Shown here one piece after another: positions 1 through 8,505 of a stretch of 64,000 nt of DNA. Numbering within the stretch: position 1 is the stretch's first letter; each line of letters opens with the position of its first letter. The DNA is from Mitsuaria chitosanitabida ATCC BAA-476 = NBRC 102408 (GTDB taxonomy: Bacteria > Pseudomonadota > Gammaproteobacteria > Burkholderiales > Burkholderiaceae_C). The notes under the pieces were generated by a model. It ran no database searches, was not told the DNA's origin, and saw only the letters and a list, made by a program, of their open reading frames with translations. Both the position numbers and the translations under genes were made by a program. The stretch covers positions 1-64,000 of the forward strand of contig NZ_BCYP01000001.1 of assembly GCF_001598255.1 (NCBI RefSeq). Reading direction: 5' to 3'.

Positions 1-173
1 CCCTACTACTTCACGCGAAGCCAAACCGGCAATTTCAGCAAACACGTTTCCAAAAGTAGCATTTCGCCTGTTTCCTTCCCCGCGCTTCCGTCGTGATTCA
101 CGCGTTCGGGTCAGCGCATCCCCGCCGCCGCCATGAGCGGACTTGCCGGCGGACCTCTCACCCGGAACAGGAC

Positions 174-2087
174 ATGAACGGTCTCACGATCAAGAAACAG
201 CTGACGCTCGCGTTTGCCGCCCTCGTCGCGGCGGTGGTGCTGGTCAGCTTCGTCGCCCTGCGCGCGCTGGGGGCCGCCGATACCCGCTTCGCCGGCTTCG
301 TCAACGGCGTGAACGACCGCGAAATGATGGCCGCCGACGTGCGCGCCTCCGCGAATCGCCGCGCCATCGGGGTGCGCGACATGGTCATCGTCAAGGACGC
401 CGCGGACGTCGACGCCTCCAAGGCCATCGCGCTCGAGGCGCACGCCGCGATCGCCAAGCAGCTCGACACCCTCAAGGCCGCCGTCGCCGCGGCGTCCGAC
501 GCCAGCCCGCGCGAGCGCGAACTGCTGGGCCGCATCGTCGAGATCGAGGCCAAGTACCGGCCGGTCGCCGAGCGCATCGTCGGCCTGGCGGCCTCCGGTC
601 GCCACGAGGAGGCCATGGACACGATGACGCGAGACTGCCGGCCGCTGCTGGCCGCGCTGCTCAAGAACGTCGGCGAGTACATCCAGTACGCCCGGGCCAG
701 CGCCGACGAGCGCGTCGAGGAATCGACGGCCGCCTACACCGCGCAGCGCTGGTGGTTGAGTGCCATCAGCCTGGCCGCCGTGGCCCTGGCCGCCGGCCTG
801 GGCTGGCTGATCGTGCGCCGCCTGATGAAGGCGCTGGGCACCGAGCCCGCGCTGCTGGCCGACGCCGCCCATCGCATCGCCGACGGCGACCTGCGTCCCG
901 TCGAGGGCGTGCAGGCCGCGCCCGCCGACAGCGTGCTCGCGTCCATGGGCGTGATGCAGCGTCAGCTGGTCGACCTGATCGGCCAGGTGCGCGCCTCCGC
1001 CGAGAACATCGCCCTGGCCAGCGGCGAGATCGCCCAGGGCAACAACGACCTGTCCGAGCGCACCGAGGAGCAGGCCTCGGCACTGGAGCAGACCGCCGCG
1101 TCGATGGAGGAGCTCAGCGCCACCGTGCGCCAGAACGCCGACAACGCCCAGCAGGCCAACCAGCTGGCGCGCAATGCCAGCGAGGTCGCGCTGCGCGGCG
1201 GCGGTGTCGTGGGGCAGGTGGTCGAGACCATGCGCGGCATCCATGAGAGCAGCCGCCGCATCGAGGACATCATCGGCGTTATCGACGGAATCGCCTTCCA
1301 GACCAACATCCTGGCGCTGAACGCCGCGGTGGAAGCCGCGCGTGCCGGCGAGCAGGGGCGCGGCTTCGCGGTCGTGGCGTCCGAGGTCCGCAGCCTGGCG
1401 AGCCGCTCGGCCGGTGCCGCCAAGGAGATCAAGGCGCTGATCGGCGAGAGCGTCCATCGCGTCGAGCAGGGCAGCAGCCTGGTCGACCAGGCCGGCGCGA
1501 CGATGGACGAAGTCGTGGGCGCGATCCGCCGCGTCAGCGACATCGTCGGCGAGATCAGCGCCGCCAGCGTCGAGCAGAGCACCGGTGTCGCGCAGGTCGG
1601 CGACGCGGTCACCCAGATGGACCGCGCCACGCAGCAGAACGCCGCCCTGGTCGACGAGAGCGCCGCCGCCGCGGACCGCATGAAGCAGCAGGCCGACGAC
1701 ATGGTCGCCGCCGTCGCCGTGTTCCGCACGGGCGAGGATCTGCGCTCGCCGCTGAAGCCGGCCACGGTGGTCGCGAAGCCGGTCCTGAAGTCGACGCTCA
1801 AGTCGGCCGCGACGCCGATGGCGACGGCGAGCACCGCGTCTTCCTCGACCACCGCGCCCATCGCCACCGCTGGCGCTTCCACCGCCGCCAAGCCTCCGCT
1901 GACCGCGTCGAGCACCACACGGGTCGGAAAGCCCGTCGCCGTCCCGGCGTCGAGGATCCTGAAGACCACCAAGGCCCCGGCGCCCGCGCGTCGCGTGGCC
2001 GCGGCGCCCGCGCTGCATGTCGTGCGTCCCGCTCCGGCTCCCGAGCCGGTCACCGCCGGCGGCGACGACGAGTGGACGACGTTCTGA
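174..2087 (+). CDS. Methyl-accepting chemotaxis protein (4HB type, CheR-tethering tail)
   Basis: This is a 637-residue inner-membrane chemoreceptor that would signal to CheA/CheW. The ATG at 174 is chosen because the protein then begins directly with a short basic stretch and TM1 (about residues 9-31); a longer reading from 93 adds only Arg-rich residues. A periplasmic four-helix-bundle-like domain (35-190) is followed by TM2 (about 193-215), HAMP and the cytoplasmic signalling domain. The conserved hairpin tip is near residues 365-422 ([20 protein letters not shown]). An Ala/Pro/Thr-rich linker of about 100 residues leads to a C-terminal EWTTF, which matches the xWxxF pentapeptide that tethers CheR/CheB. 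The ligand is unknown. Family assignment is secure. Confidence 0.95.
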   Translation: MNGLTIKKQLTLAFAALVAAVVLVSFVALRALGAADTRFAGFVNGVNDREMMAADVRASANRRAIGVRDMVIVKDAADVDASKAIALEAHAAIAKQLDTLKAAVAAASDASPRERELLGRIVEIEAKYRPVAERIVGLAASGRHEEAMDTMTRDCRPLLAALLKNVGEYIQYARASADERVEESTAAYTAQRWWLSAISLAAVALAAGLGWLIVRRLMKALGTEPALLADAAHRIADGDLRPVEGVQAAPADSVLASMGVMQRQLVDLIGQVRASAENIALASGEIAQGNNDLSERTEEQASALEQTAASMEELSATVRQNADNAQQANQLARNASEVALRGGGVVGQVVETMRGIHESSRRIEDIIGVIDGIAFQTNILALNAAVEAARAGEQGRGFAVVASEVRSLASRSAGAAKEIKALIGESVHRVEQGSSLVDQAGATMDEVVGAIRRVSDIVGEISAASVEQSTGVAQVGDAVTQMDRATQQNAALVDESAAAADRMKQQADDMVAAVAVFRTGEDLRSPLKPATVVAKPVLKSTLKSAATPMATASTASSSTTAPIATAGASTAAKPPLTASSTTRVGKPVAVPASRILKTTKAPAPARRVAAAPALHVVRPAPAPEPVTAGGDDEWTTF

Positions 2088-2129
2088 TCGGCGCGCCCTC
2101 GATGAGTTGAGGGCGCCTCGAATGACGAC

Positions 2130-2150
2130 GGCCGGCGCACTGCGCCGGCC
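2130..2150. terminator. GC-rich hairpin between convergent genes
   Basis: GGCCGGCGC at 2130-2138 and GCGCCGGCC at 2142-2150 form a perfect 9-bp stem with a 3-nt loop, downstream of the chemoreceptor. A second, weaker dyad (CGCCCTC/GAGGGCG) precedes it at about 2094-2116. No long T-run follows, so termination in either direction is inferred. Confidence 0.5.
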
Positions 2151-2221
2151 GGCCTCGTTTGGGGCGACGAAGGCACCGGCCTGGGCCGACCCGACCGGTG
2201 GCGGCCGTCCCCGGGCGACTC

Positions 2222-2593
2222 CTACTTGGCGCCGGCGGCGACCGCGTCCAGCGCGACGGTCTTGGCGACCTTGCCGTGCTCGTCCATGAACTGGATGCTG
2301 GCCTCGCCTTCCGGGGTCACCAGCAGCATGAGGCGGGGGCGGCCGCGCGCATCGTTGAGTGAGAGCGCCGACGAGCGTCCGTAGGAAATGCCCAGCCGGA
2401 TCCGGTTGGTGTTCAGCTGCCCGGCCTCGGCCATCTGCGCCCGTGCCGCCTTGGCTTCCTCGGGCGACATCGCCTCGATCTCCTTGAGACGCCGCTTGCG
2501 GTCCTCGATGTTGAACTTGGCGCCGTTGGCCTCGTCATTCATCGAGAGCCAGGTCGAGACATAGCCGTCGTTCTCCACATGGCGCAGCTGCAT
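2222..2593 (-). pseudogene. Probable 3' remnant of a conserved hypothetical protein
   Basis: The open frame from ATG 2593 gives 123 residues, soluble and without signal peptide. The C-terminal half (GRPRLMLLVTPEGEASIQF, then MDEHGKVAKTV) resembles the end of a family of secreted proteins of about 200 residues with repeated 'D..GR.R' and 'DE.GK' blocks; this resemblance is from memory. Reading upstream of the ATG in the same frame gives about ten more plausible residues (AWIDRFRQDQT) before a TGA at about 2626, with no signal peptide and no good ribosome binding site. I therefore suspect an N-terminally truncated copy whose 5' part was lost near 2627. It could still be expressed as a short protein. 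Confidence 0.45.
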
Positions 2594-2758
2594 CGTCTGG
2601 TCCTGCCGGAAGCGATCGATCCATGCCGCTCCTCATGCTCGTCCTTGCGCCCGCCGTCGCGCGGGTCCCCGTGCCCGTCCCGGGTCCACGGGGGTATCGG
2701 ACGCGAGGCGGGCTGGCTATCCTCGCCCCGCGCCCCCCCCTGGTTTCAGGAGCGATTC

Positions 2759-3472
2759 ATGTCGGCAGTCAGTCCCCTGGTCCGCATCGACTACCCCCAC
2801 CTCGCGCGCCGCGAAATGCTGGCCTTCCTGCCCGAGACCTGTCCCCGCCTGCTCGACGTGGGCTGCAACACCGGCGCCTTCGGCGAGGCGGTGAAGCAGA
2901 CCCGTCCCGGCACCGAGGTCTGGGGCGTGGAGCCCGACAGCGGCGCGGCCGACCGCGCCCGCCATCACCTGGATCAGGTCTTCCAGGGCTTCTTCGACGC
3001 CGGCCTGCCACTGCCGGAGCGCCACTTCGACGTGATCTCCTTCAACGACGTGCTCGAGCACATGCCCGATCCCTGGGCGGCGCTGCACCATGCGCGCGCG
3101 TTGCTGGCGCCGGACGGCGTGGTGGTGGTCTCGCTGCCCAACCTGCTGCACCTGGACACGATCTGGCCGTTGCTGCGTGAGCGCGACTTCCGCTACGAGA
3201 GCAGCGGCGTGCGCGACCGCACCCACCTGCGCTTCTTCACCCGCACCAGCGCGCTGCGCATGTTCGAGGAATGCGGCTACGAGGTGCTGCGCGTGAAGGG
3301 CATCAACGAGCAGTGGTACACCCGCTCGCTGAAGCGGCGGCTGGTGTACCGGCTCTTCGGGCGGCAGCTCGAGGAGACCAAGTTCGTGCAGTACGCCTTC
3401 GTCGCCCGACCGGCGCGGGAGGCCACCACCCGCGGCGCCTCGCTCGAGCCGGCCACCCTCCGGCGCGCCTGA
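2759..3472 (+). CDS. Class I SAM-dependent methyltransferase
   Basis: A 237-residue methyltransferase of the Methyltransf_23 type. ATG 2759 is preceded by CAGGAG at good spacing; the longer open frame upstream lacks such support. The glycine-rich SAM-binding motif I is LLDVGCNTGAFGEAV (about residues 30-44). A post-motif acidic residue lies in WGVEPDSG, and motifs II/III appear as FDVISFNDVLEHMPDP and VVVVSLPNLLHL. Proteins with this C-terminal FTR/YEV/LFGRQ pattern often occur near cell-surface sugar or quinone-like biosynthesis genes, but no neighbour here fixes the substrate. It appears to be a single-gene unit. Confidence 0.85.
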   Translation: MSAVSPLVRIDYPHLARREMLAFLPETCPRLLDVGCNTGAFGEAVKQTRPGTEVWGVEPDSGAADRARHHLDQVFQGFFDAGLPLPERHFDVISFNDVLEHMPDPWAALHHARALLAPDGVVVVSLPNLLHLDTIWPLLRERDFRYESSGVRDRTHLRFFTRTSALRMFEECGYEVLRVKGINEQWYTRSLKRRLVYRLFGRQLEETKFVQYAFVARPAREATTRGASLEPATLRRA

Positions 3473-3524
3473 GCGCCGCAAGCTCGGACCCGCGGCTGGC
3501 CGGGCGCCCGGGCGCAACGACGCT

Positions 3525-3556
3525 TGATCGCCTGATCGCCTGATCGTCTGATCGCC
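3525..3556. repeat. 8-bp tandem repeat TGATCGCC x4
   Basis: Four consecutive 8-bp units (TGATCGCC, TGATCGCC, TGATCGTC, TGATCGCC) lie in the 231-bp gap between the methyltransferase and the DedA-rhodanese gene. One unit has a single change. The period is not a multiple of three and the tract is outside any gene. A comparable 8-bp array occurs at about 5422-5453. Confidence 0.85.
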
Positions 3557-3703
3557 GGGAGCCGGTCGACTCCCCCGAAGGGGATAGGGCGTCCGGTCGA
3601 CCATCGCCCGGCTGTCGCGGCGACGCCGCAGACCGGGGCCGCGGTCGCGCGCAATCGCCCCACCGCCGACGCGTGTCATCGCCAACCGCGACAATCGCTC
3701 CCC

Positions 3704-4741
3704 ATGCGCGCCCTGATCGAACTGCTGGTCCTGCACGATTTCCTGCTCGTCTTCCTCGTGACGCTGGCCGCGCGCGTCGGCGCGCCGGTCCCCGCGGCGC
3801 CGCTGCTGGTCGTGGCCGGCGGTCTGGCCGCGGCGGGACGGATCTCGGCGGGCTCGCTGGTCACCGCGGCCGTGCTGGCCAACGTCCTGGGCGACGCCAT
3901 CTGGTTCATCGCCGGCCGCAACTACGGCCATCGGGTCCTGCGCCTGCTGTGCCGCGTCTCCCTGTCCCCCGACGTCTGCGTCCGCCAGAGCGAGAGCCTC
4001 ATCGCCCGCTGGGGCGGCAGCTCGCTGCTGGCGGCCAAGTTCCTGCCCGGCATCTCGGTCGTGGCCGCGCCGATGGCCGGCGCGCTGGGCATGGGCTGGC
4101 GCCGCTTCATCGCCTACGACGCCATCGCCGGCCTGGTCTGGAGCCTGTGCTTCCTGGGCCTGGGCCTGGTCTTCAGCAACCAGATCCAGGACGTGCTGGA
4201 CGCGCTGTCCAACGCCGGCCTGATCGCCCTGGCCGCCATCGGCGCGCTGCTGCTGATGCTGGTGGGCAACCGCTGGCGCCGCCGCCGGCAGATGGCCCGG
4301 CTGGCCGGCGAGGTCGAGCGCATCAGCGTCGAGGACGCCGCCGCGCTGGTCGACCAGGACATGGCGCCGCAGTTCATCGACGTGCGCAGCGACGCCGGTC
4401 GCGCCGCCGATCCGCGCACGCTGCCCGGCGCGCTCAACATCCCGCTGCCGCGGCTGCCCGAGTACGCCGACCAGCTCCCCGACGACCGCCTGCTGGTCGT
4501 CTACTGCAACTGCCCCAACGAGGTGTCCGCCATCACCGGCGCGCACCAGCTGCTGGAGCGCGGCCATGCCCGCGTGCTGGCGCTCGAGGGCGGCCTGGAC
4601 GGCTGGGACGCGCTGCAGCGTCGCCGCCAGCGTGACCGGGGCGACAGCGGCGATCTGGGCGGGCGCGAGGGCCTGGACAGCCGCGGCGCGCGCGACGGCG
4701 ACCCCGTCGAGTCCTCGACGGCGCACCCCGCCGTCCCCTGA
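3704..4741 (+). CDS. DedA-family membrane protein fused to a rhodanese domain
   Basis: A 345-residue fusion. Residues 1-185 are a DedA/SNARE-associated membrane domain with several hydrophobic segments and the re-entrant-type GAPVPAAPLLVVAGGLAAAG region, followed by the KFLPGISVVAAPMAGALGM block typical of the family. A basic linker (about 188-205) leads to a cytoplasmic rhodanese domain (about 208-310) with FIDVRSDAGR, the loop YCNCPNEVSA carrying candidate catalytic Cys residues, and the closing LEGGLDGWDAL. DedA proteins act in membrane-lipid flipping and envelope integrity; rhodaneses move sulfane sulfur. The fusion suggests a membrane-tethered sulfurtransferase, but its substrate is unknown. 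The last about 35 residues look disordered. Confidence 0.88.
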   Translation: MRALIELLVLHDFLLVFLVTLAARVGAPVPAAPLLVVAGGLAAAGRISAGSLVTAAVLANVLGDAIWFIAGRNYGHRVLRLLCRVSLSPDVCVRQSESLIARWGGSSLLAAKFLPGISVVAAPMAGALGMGWRRFIAYDAIAGLVWSLCFLGLGLVFSNQIQDVLDALSNAGLIALAAIGALLLMLVGNRWRRRRQMARLAGEVERISVEDAAALVDQDMAPQFIDVRSDAGRAADPRTLPGALNIPLPRLPEYADQLPDDRLLVVYCNCPNEVSAITGAHQLLERGHARVLALEGGLDGWDALQRRRQRDRGDSGDLGGREGLDSRGARDGDPVESSTAHPAVP

Positions 4742-4794
4742 TTGGAGGAGGCGCCGGCCGCGGAGGCTGGCCCGCCGCTTGCATACTCGCGGAC

Positions 4795-5370
4795 ATGGCC
4801 GTACTCGCTCCCGCCGCGTCCGTCGTGGCGCCCACCATCCTGGACCTGGAGGCCAGCGGCTTCGGCCGCGGCAGCTATCCGATCGAGATCGGCTTCGTCG
4901 AGGCCACCGGCCTGCCGTTCTGCTCGCTGATCCAGCCCGCGCCCGAATGGGAGCACTGGGACGAGCAGGCCGAGCAGTTGCACGGGATCTCGCGCGAGCT
5001 GCTGCTGCGCCACGGTCGCCCCCGCGAGTGGGTCGCGCAGGAGCTCAACCGGCGCCTGGCCGGCCAGACCGTCTACTGCGACAGCTGGGGCCACGACTAC
5101 AGCTGGTTGTCCAAGCTCTTCGAGAGCGCCGGCTGCCTGCCGCGCTTCAAGCTCGAGGACCTGCGCCGCCTGCTCAGCGAGGAGGAGGCCGGCCGCTGGT
5201 CCGCCGTGCAGACGCAGGTCCGCGACGAGGCGCGCCTGCGCCGCCATCGCGCCAGCGCCGACGCCAAGGTGCTGCAGATGACCCTGATGCGCATCAAGCA
5301 GGGCGTCGATCGGGCCACTACCACGCTGGGCGATCGACGCCGCGAGGACTTCGGCCACTGCGGCGAGTGA
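4795..5370 (+). CDS. RNase T-like 3'-5' exonuclease (DEDD superfamily)
   Basis: A 191-residue soluble protein. The N-terminal ILDLEASGFGRGSYPIEIG supplies the Exo I DxE pair. Exo II is represented by VYCDSWGHDYSWL, and the C-terminal HRASADAKVLQ fits the HxxxxD of Exo III. The fold is therefore the DnaQ-like/RNase T superfamily, with all metal-binding acids apparently present. Proteins of this kind remove 3' nucleotides from DNA or RNA; the exact substrate is not visible. ATG 4795 lies 53 bp after the previous stop, so co-transcription with the DedA-rhodanese gene is possible. Confidence 0.75.
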   Translation: MAVLAPAASVVAPTILDLEASGFGRGSYPIEIGFVEATGLPFCSLIQPAPEWEHWDEQAEQLHGISRELLLRHGRPREWVAQELNRRLAGQTVYCDSWGHDYSWLSKLFESAGCLPRFKLEDLRRLLSEEEAGRWSAVQTQVRDEARLRRHRASADAKVLQMTLMRIKQGVDRATTTLGDRRREDFGHCGE

Positions 5371-5453
5371 GCGGATGAGCGCGTGGGCGACTGAGCCGAT
5401 GAGCGACTGGGCGACTGAGCCGATGAGCCGATGAGCCGATGAGCCGATGAGCG
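5368..5453. repeat. GATGAGCC-type tandem repeat tract
   Basis: Between two convergent genes, exact GATGAGCC units at 5422, 5430 and 5438 are followed by GATGAGCG at 5446. Degenerate relatives (GATGAGCG, GACTGAGCC) occupy 5375-5421. The period is mostly 8 bp. The start overlaps the stop codon of the exonuclease-like gene, so slippage would alter the 3' untranslated region rather than the protein. Confidence 0.85.
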
Positions 5454-5505
5454 CGGCGCGGCGATCGGTCGCGCGCCGCGGCGGCCTCGATCGCCGGGAT
5501 CGGCC

Positions 5506-8190
5506 TCAGTTCGGCAAGCCGGCGGGACGGGCCGCGCAGACAGTGCCGCTGGCGCGGCCGCGGCCCGCGCGCTTGGCATGGTAGAGCTGCTCGTCGGCCT
5601 GCATGACCAGCGCGTCGATCTGCACCCCTCGCGCCCACTGCACGCAGAAGCCCACGCTCGCGCCGATGTGCAGCTCCAGCGCGCCGATGCGGAAGGGCAT
5701 GGACAGCGCATGCACCAGCTTGTCCGCGACGATCTGGGCGTCCTCCGGTCGCGCGACGTGGTGCAGGAAGACCGCGAACTCGTCGCCGCCCAGGCGGGCC
5801 ACCAGGTCCTGCGGCCGCAGCGCATGGCGCAGCCGGCCCGCCACCGCCTTGAGCAGCGCGTCGCCGACCGGATGGCCGTACTCGTCGTTGACCGGCTTGA
5901 AGCGGTCCAGGTCCAGGTAGAGCAGCGAGACCAGCTCGTCGCGATCCGTCGCGCGCCGCAGCGAGGTGTCCACGTAGGCCGAGAAGCCCGCCCGGTTGAG
6001 CAGCTCCGTCAGCGCGTCGGTGTTGGACGCCTTCAGCAGGCGCATCTGCTCCTGCTTCACCTCGGTCACGTCGCGCGCGACCCCGTAGGCGCCGATGATC
6101 GCGCCGGCGTCGTTGAAGAGCGGCGCGTAGTTGAGTTCCACGTAGCGGGCCTCCCCCCGGCCGTCGCCGTCCATCGGCATGGGCCGGCTGATGCCGGTCG
6201 GGTCGACGTCGTCGTCGTCGCGCATCTCCACCACGCTGGTCTCGCCGGCGAAGGCGCGCCGGATCAGCGGCCGGATGGTCGCGTAGCGCGCCTCGCCCAG
6301 CAGCTCGGCCGCGCCACGGCCCACCCAGGCGCGGTGCGGGATGTCGAAGCGCTGCTCGAAGGCCTTGTTGCAGAACAGCACCTGCTCGTCGGTGTCCACG
6401 GCCAGCATCATCACCGCCACGCTCTGCGCCAGCGCGCTCATGACGGCCTGGCTGCGTTCGCGCTCGCGCTCCACGGCCAGCTCGGCGCTGATGTCGCGCA
6501 GCATCCAGGAGATGGTGGACACCCGCCCCATGTCGTCGCGATGCACGATCACGGTGCAGTCGACCGGCAGGTCGCGGCCGTCGGTGGCGCGGACCTCCCA
6601 GCGGCCGTGCCAGTGGCCGTCGCGCTCGGCCGCGGGCAGGATCTCCTCGCGGTAGCGCGTCAGGCCGTCGTCGACGAAGAAGCGCTCGTGCCGCAGACCG
6701 TCCAGCGGCGCGTCGGGCGTCAGCCCCAGCCGATGCCGCACGGCGGGGTTCAGGTAGAGCAGGCGACCGTCCGGCGCGGTCTGCGCGATGTAGTCGGGCG
6801 CCAGGTCGATGATGGCGCTGAGCATGCGCGAGGCCTGCTGCTGGCGGGCGTTCTCGGTGATGTCCAGCACGGTGCCCGCGTGCGCGACGATGCGACCGTC
6901 GATGCGCATCGGGCGCATGCGCAGGGCCACCAGCATCTCGGTGCCGTCGCGCCGCGTCAGGCGTCGCACACGGTCGACCGAATCCTGGGAGGCGACCAGG
7001 GCCGCCCATTGCGCCTTCACCGTCTCGCGGTCGACCTCGGGCAGGCGGTCCATCCAGCCCCAGGCCATGGTGGCGGGCTCGACCTCCATCATCCGCAGGT
7101 AGGTCTCGTTGGCGTAGACCACGCGCCCCGACAGGTCGCAGCGGAACAGGCCCATCGGCGAGGCGTCGGCGGTGGCCTGGCGCTCGGCCTCGCGCAGGCG
7201 CGTGCGGGCCTGCAGCCGCGTGAACCAGGCCATCAGGCCGATCGCGATCGCGCTCACCAGCAGCGAGAAGCCCAGCAGCGCGCGGCGCTGCGTCAGGTAG
7301 CCGGCCAGGATGCGGTCGCGCTCGAAGGACACGAACAGCCGCAGCGGGTAGTCCTGCAGCGTCCGGTAGGCCACGATGCGCTCGTTGCCGTCGGCCGGGC
7401 TCTCGGCGAGCAGGAAGCGGCCGCTGGCCGGCGCGTCGGGCGGCAGGGGCCGGACGCCGGGCTGCTCGCGCAGGTTGCGGCCCACCAGCCCGGCCACCTC
7501 GGGCCAGCGTGCCAGCGCGACGCCGTCCTGGCGCTGCAGCAGGATGGCCATGCCGGGGCGCATCACCCGCGGTCGGTACAGGCGCAGCAGCCCGTCCAGG
7601 TCGATGAAGGCGATGGCGGTGTCGAAGTCGCCGGCGCGCGCCGTCAGGCGCGTGGCCAGCGGCAGCACCAGGTGGGCGCCGGGGCGCAGCCGGACCGGCG
7701 TGCCGACCACGATGCTGGGCCCGCCGGGCGCGTGCAGCGCGGCCAGGAAGGCGGGGTCGGCGAGCTGGATGTAGGGCTCTCCGGTCACGGAGGGAATGCG
7801 CCAGAGCCGCCCGTCGGCGTTGGCCAGCATCACGTCGGTCAGCCCGCGCGAGCTGTCGCGCAGCGAGTCCGCCAGCAGCGAGACCGTCGAGTCCCGGTCC
7901 TGCCGCGCCGACTTGCGGGTGAGCAGCAGCAGGTCGATGGTGCGCAGGCTGCCCTCGGTCTCGCGCAGCAGGGCCTCGGTCTCGCTCGTGGCGTCGCGGG
8001 CCACGTTCTGCAGGTCCTCCTGCAGGTCCAGCACCAGCGAGCGCGGATAGATCAGCGCGAACCAGCCCACCAGCGCCCACAGCACGACCAGCACCAGCCC
8101 CAGGGCGATGAACGGGCCGAGCAGCAGCGCGCGCATGCGGCGCGCGTCCAGGCGCGCCACGATGGACTTGCGGAACAGGGAGGTGGGCAT
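5506..8190 (-). CDS. Membrane sensor diguanylate cyclase, three PAS domains plus GGDEF
   Basis: An 894-residue sensor that would make cyclic di-GMP. TM1 (about 21-46) and TM2 (about 305-325) enclose a periplasmic Cache-like domain. Three PAS modules follow (starting near 340, 465 and 600), recognisable by GLFRCDLSGRVVYANETYL, YIAQTAPDGRLLYLNP and VMMLAVDTDEQVLFCNKAF. The C-terminal GGDEF domain has an intact active site ARLGGDEFAVFL (near residue 800), and RPQD five residues before it fits the inhibitory I-site RxxD. No EAL domain is present. It starts 63 bp after the cysteine-rich protein gene and may be the last gene of a matB operon. The periplasmic ligand is unknown. Confidence 0.93.
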   Translation of the reverse strand: MPTSLFRKSIVARLDARRMRALLLGPFIALGLVLVVLWALVGWFALIYPRSLVLDLQEDLQNVARDATSETEALLRETEGSLRTIDLLLLTRKSARQDRDSTVSLLADSLRDSSRGLTDVMLANADGRLWRIPSVTGEPYIQLADPAFLAALHAPGGPSIVVGTPVRLRPGAHLVLPLATRLTARAGDFDTAIAFIDLDGLLRLYRPRVMRPGMAILLQRQDGVALARWPEVAGLVGRNLREQPGVRPLPPDAPASGRFLLAESPADGNERIVAYRTLQDYPLRLFVSFERDRILAGYLTQRRALLGFSLLVSAIAIGLMAWFTRLQARTRLREAERQATADASPMGLFRCDLSGRVVYANETYLRMMEVEPATMAWGWMDRLPEVDRETVKAQWAALVASQDSVDRVRRLTRRDGTEMLVALRMRPMRIDGRIVAHAGTVLDITENARQQQASRMLSAIIDLAPDYIAQTAPDGRLLYLNPAVRHRLGLTPDAPLDGLRHERFFVDDGLTRYREEILPAAERDGHWHGRWEVRATDGRDLPVDCTVIVHRDDMGRVSTISWMLRDISAELAVERERERSQAVMSALAQSVAVMMLAVDTDEQVLFCNKAFEQRFDIPHRAWVGRGAAELLGEARYATIRPLIRRAFAGETSVVEMRDDDDVDPTGISRPMPMDGDGRGEARYVELNYAPLFNDAGAIIGAYGVARDVTEVKQEQMRLLKASNTDALTELLNRAGFSAYVDTSLRRATDRDELVSLLYLDLDRFKPVNDEYGHPVGDALLKAVAGRLRHALRPQDLVARLGGDEFAVFLHHVARPEDAQIVADKLVHALSMPFRIGALELHIGASVGFCVQWARGVQIDALVMQADEQLYHAKRAGRGRASGTVCAARPAGLPN

Positions 8191-8253
8191 GGCCGGGATT
8201 GTGGCCGTGCGCCGTACGAGGGCAAACGCCCAACAGCGGGGGAGCCGGAGGCC

Positions 8254-8505
8254 TTATGTGTCTTTGCGCACGGGCGCCGACGCCGGACGGGCCGGAACAT
8301 GGCTGTCGGGGTCGTCGGCGGCCAGTTCGGCCAGGCAGCGCAGGCACAGGCAGCGCTCCGGCCAGCGCTCGCGCAGCTGCTGCTTGAGCCCCTCGCCCAG
8401 CCGGGTGCCGAAGCAGGCGCACCAGCCCTCGTCCACCCCGCAATGGAAGCCGCCGCCGCAGCGCGGGCAGGCGGAGTTGTCGGGGAGCGGCGCCGGCGTG
8501 CTCAT
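8254..8505 (-). CDS. Small cysteine-rich CWC-type protein
   Basis: An 83-residue protein with cysteine pairs CPRCGGGFHCG near the N-terminus and CACF and CLCLRC further on, which suggests one zinc site. It resembles the cysteine-rich CWC family of uncharacterised proteins. Its ATG overlaps the stop of matB by ATGA, so it is translationally coupled to that gene. No function can be given from the sequence. The last about 20 residues are probably disordered. Confidence 0.75.
   Translation of the reverse strand: MSTPAPLPDNSACPRCGGGFHCGVDEGWCACFGTRLGEGLKQQLRERWPERCLCLRCLAELAADDPDSHVPARPASAPVRKDT

Noticed and set aside
111..2018. 635-codon minus-strand frame opposite the first chemoreceptor
   Set aside because: Antisense shadow; composition is repetitive, and the chemoreceptor signature is on the plus strand.
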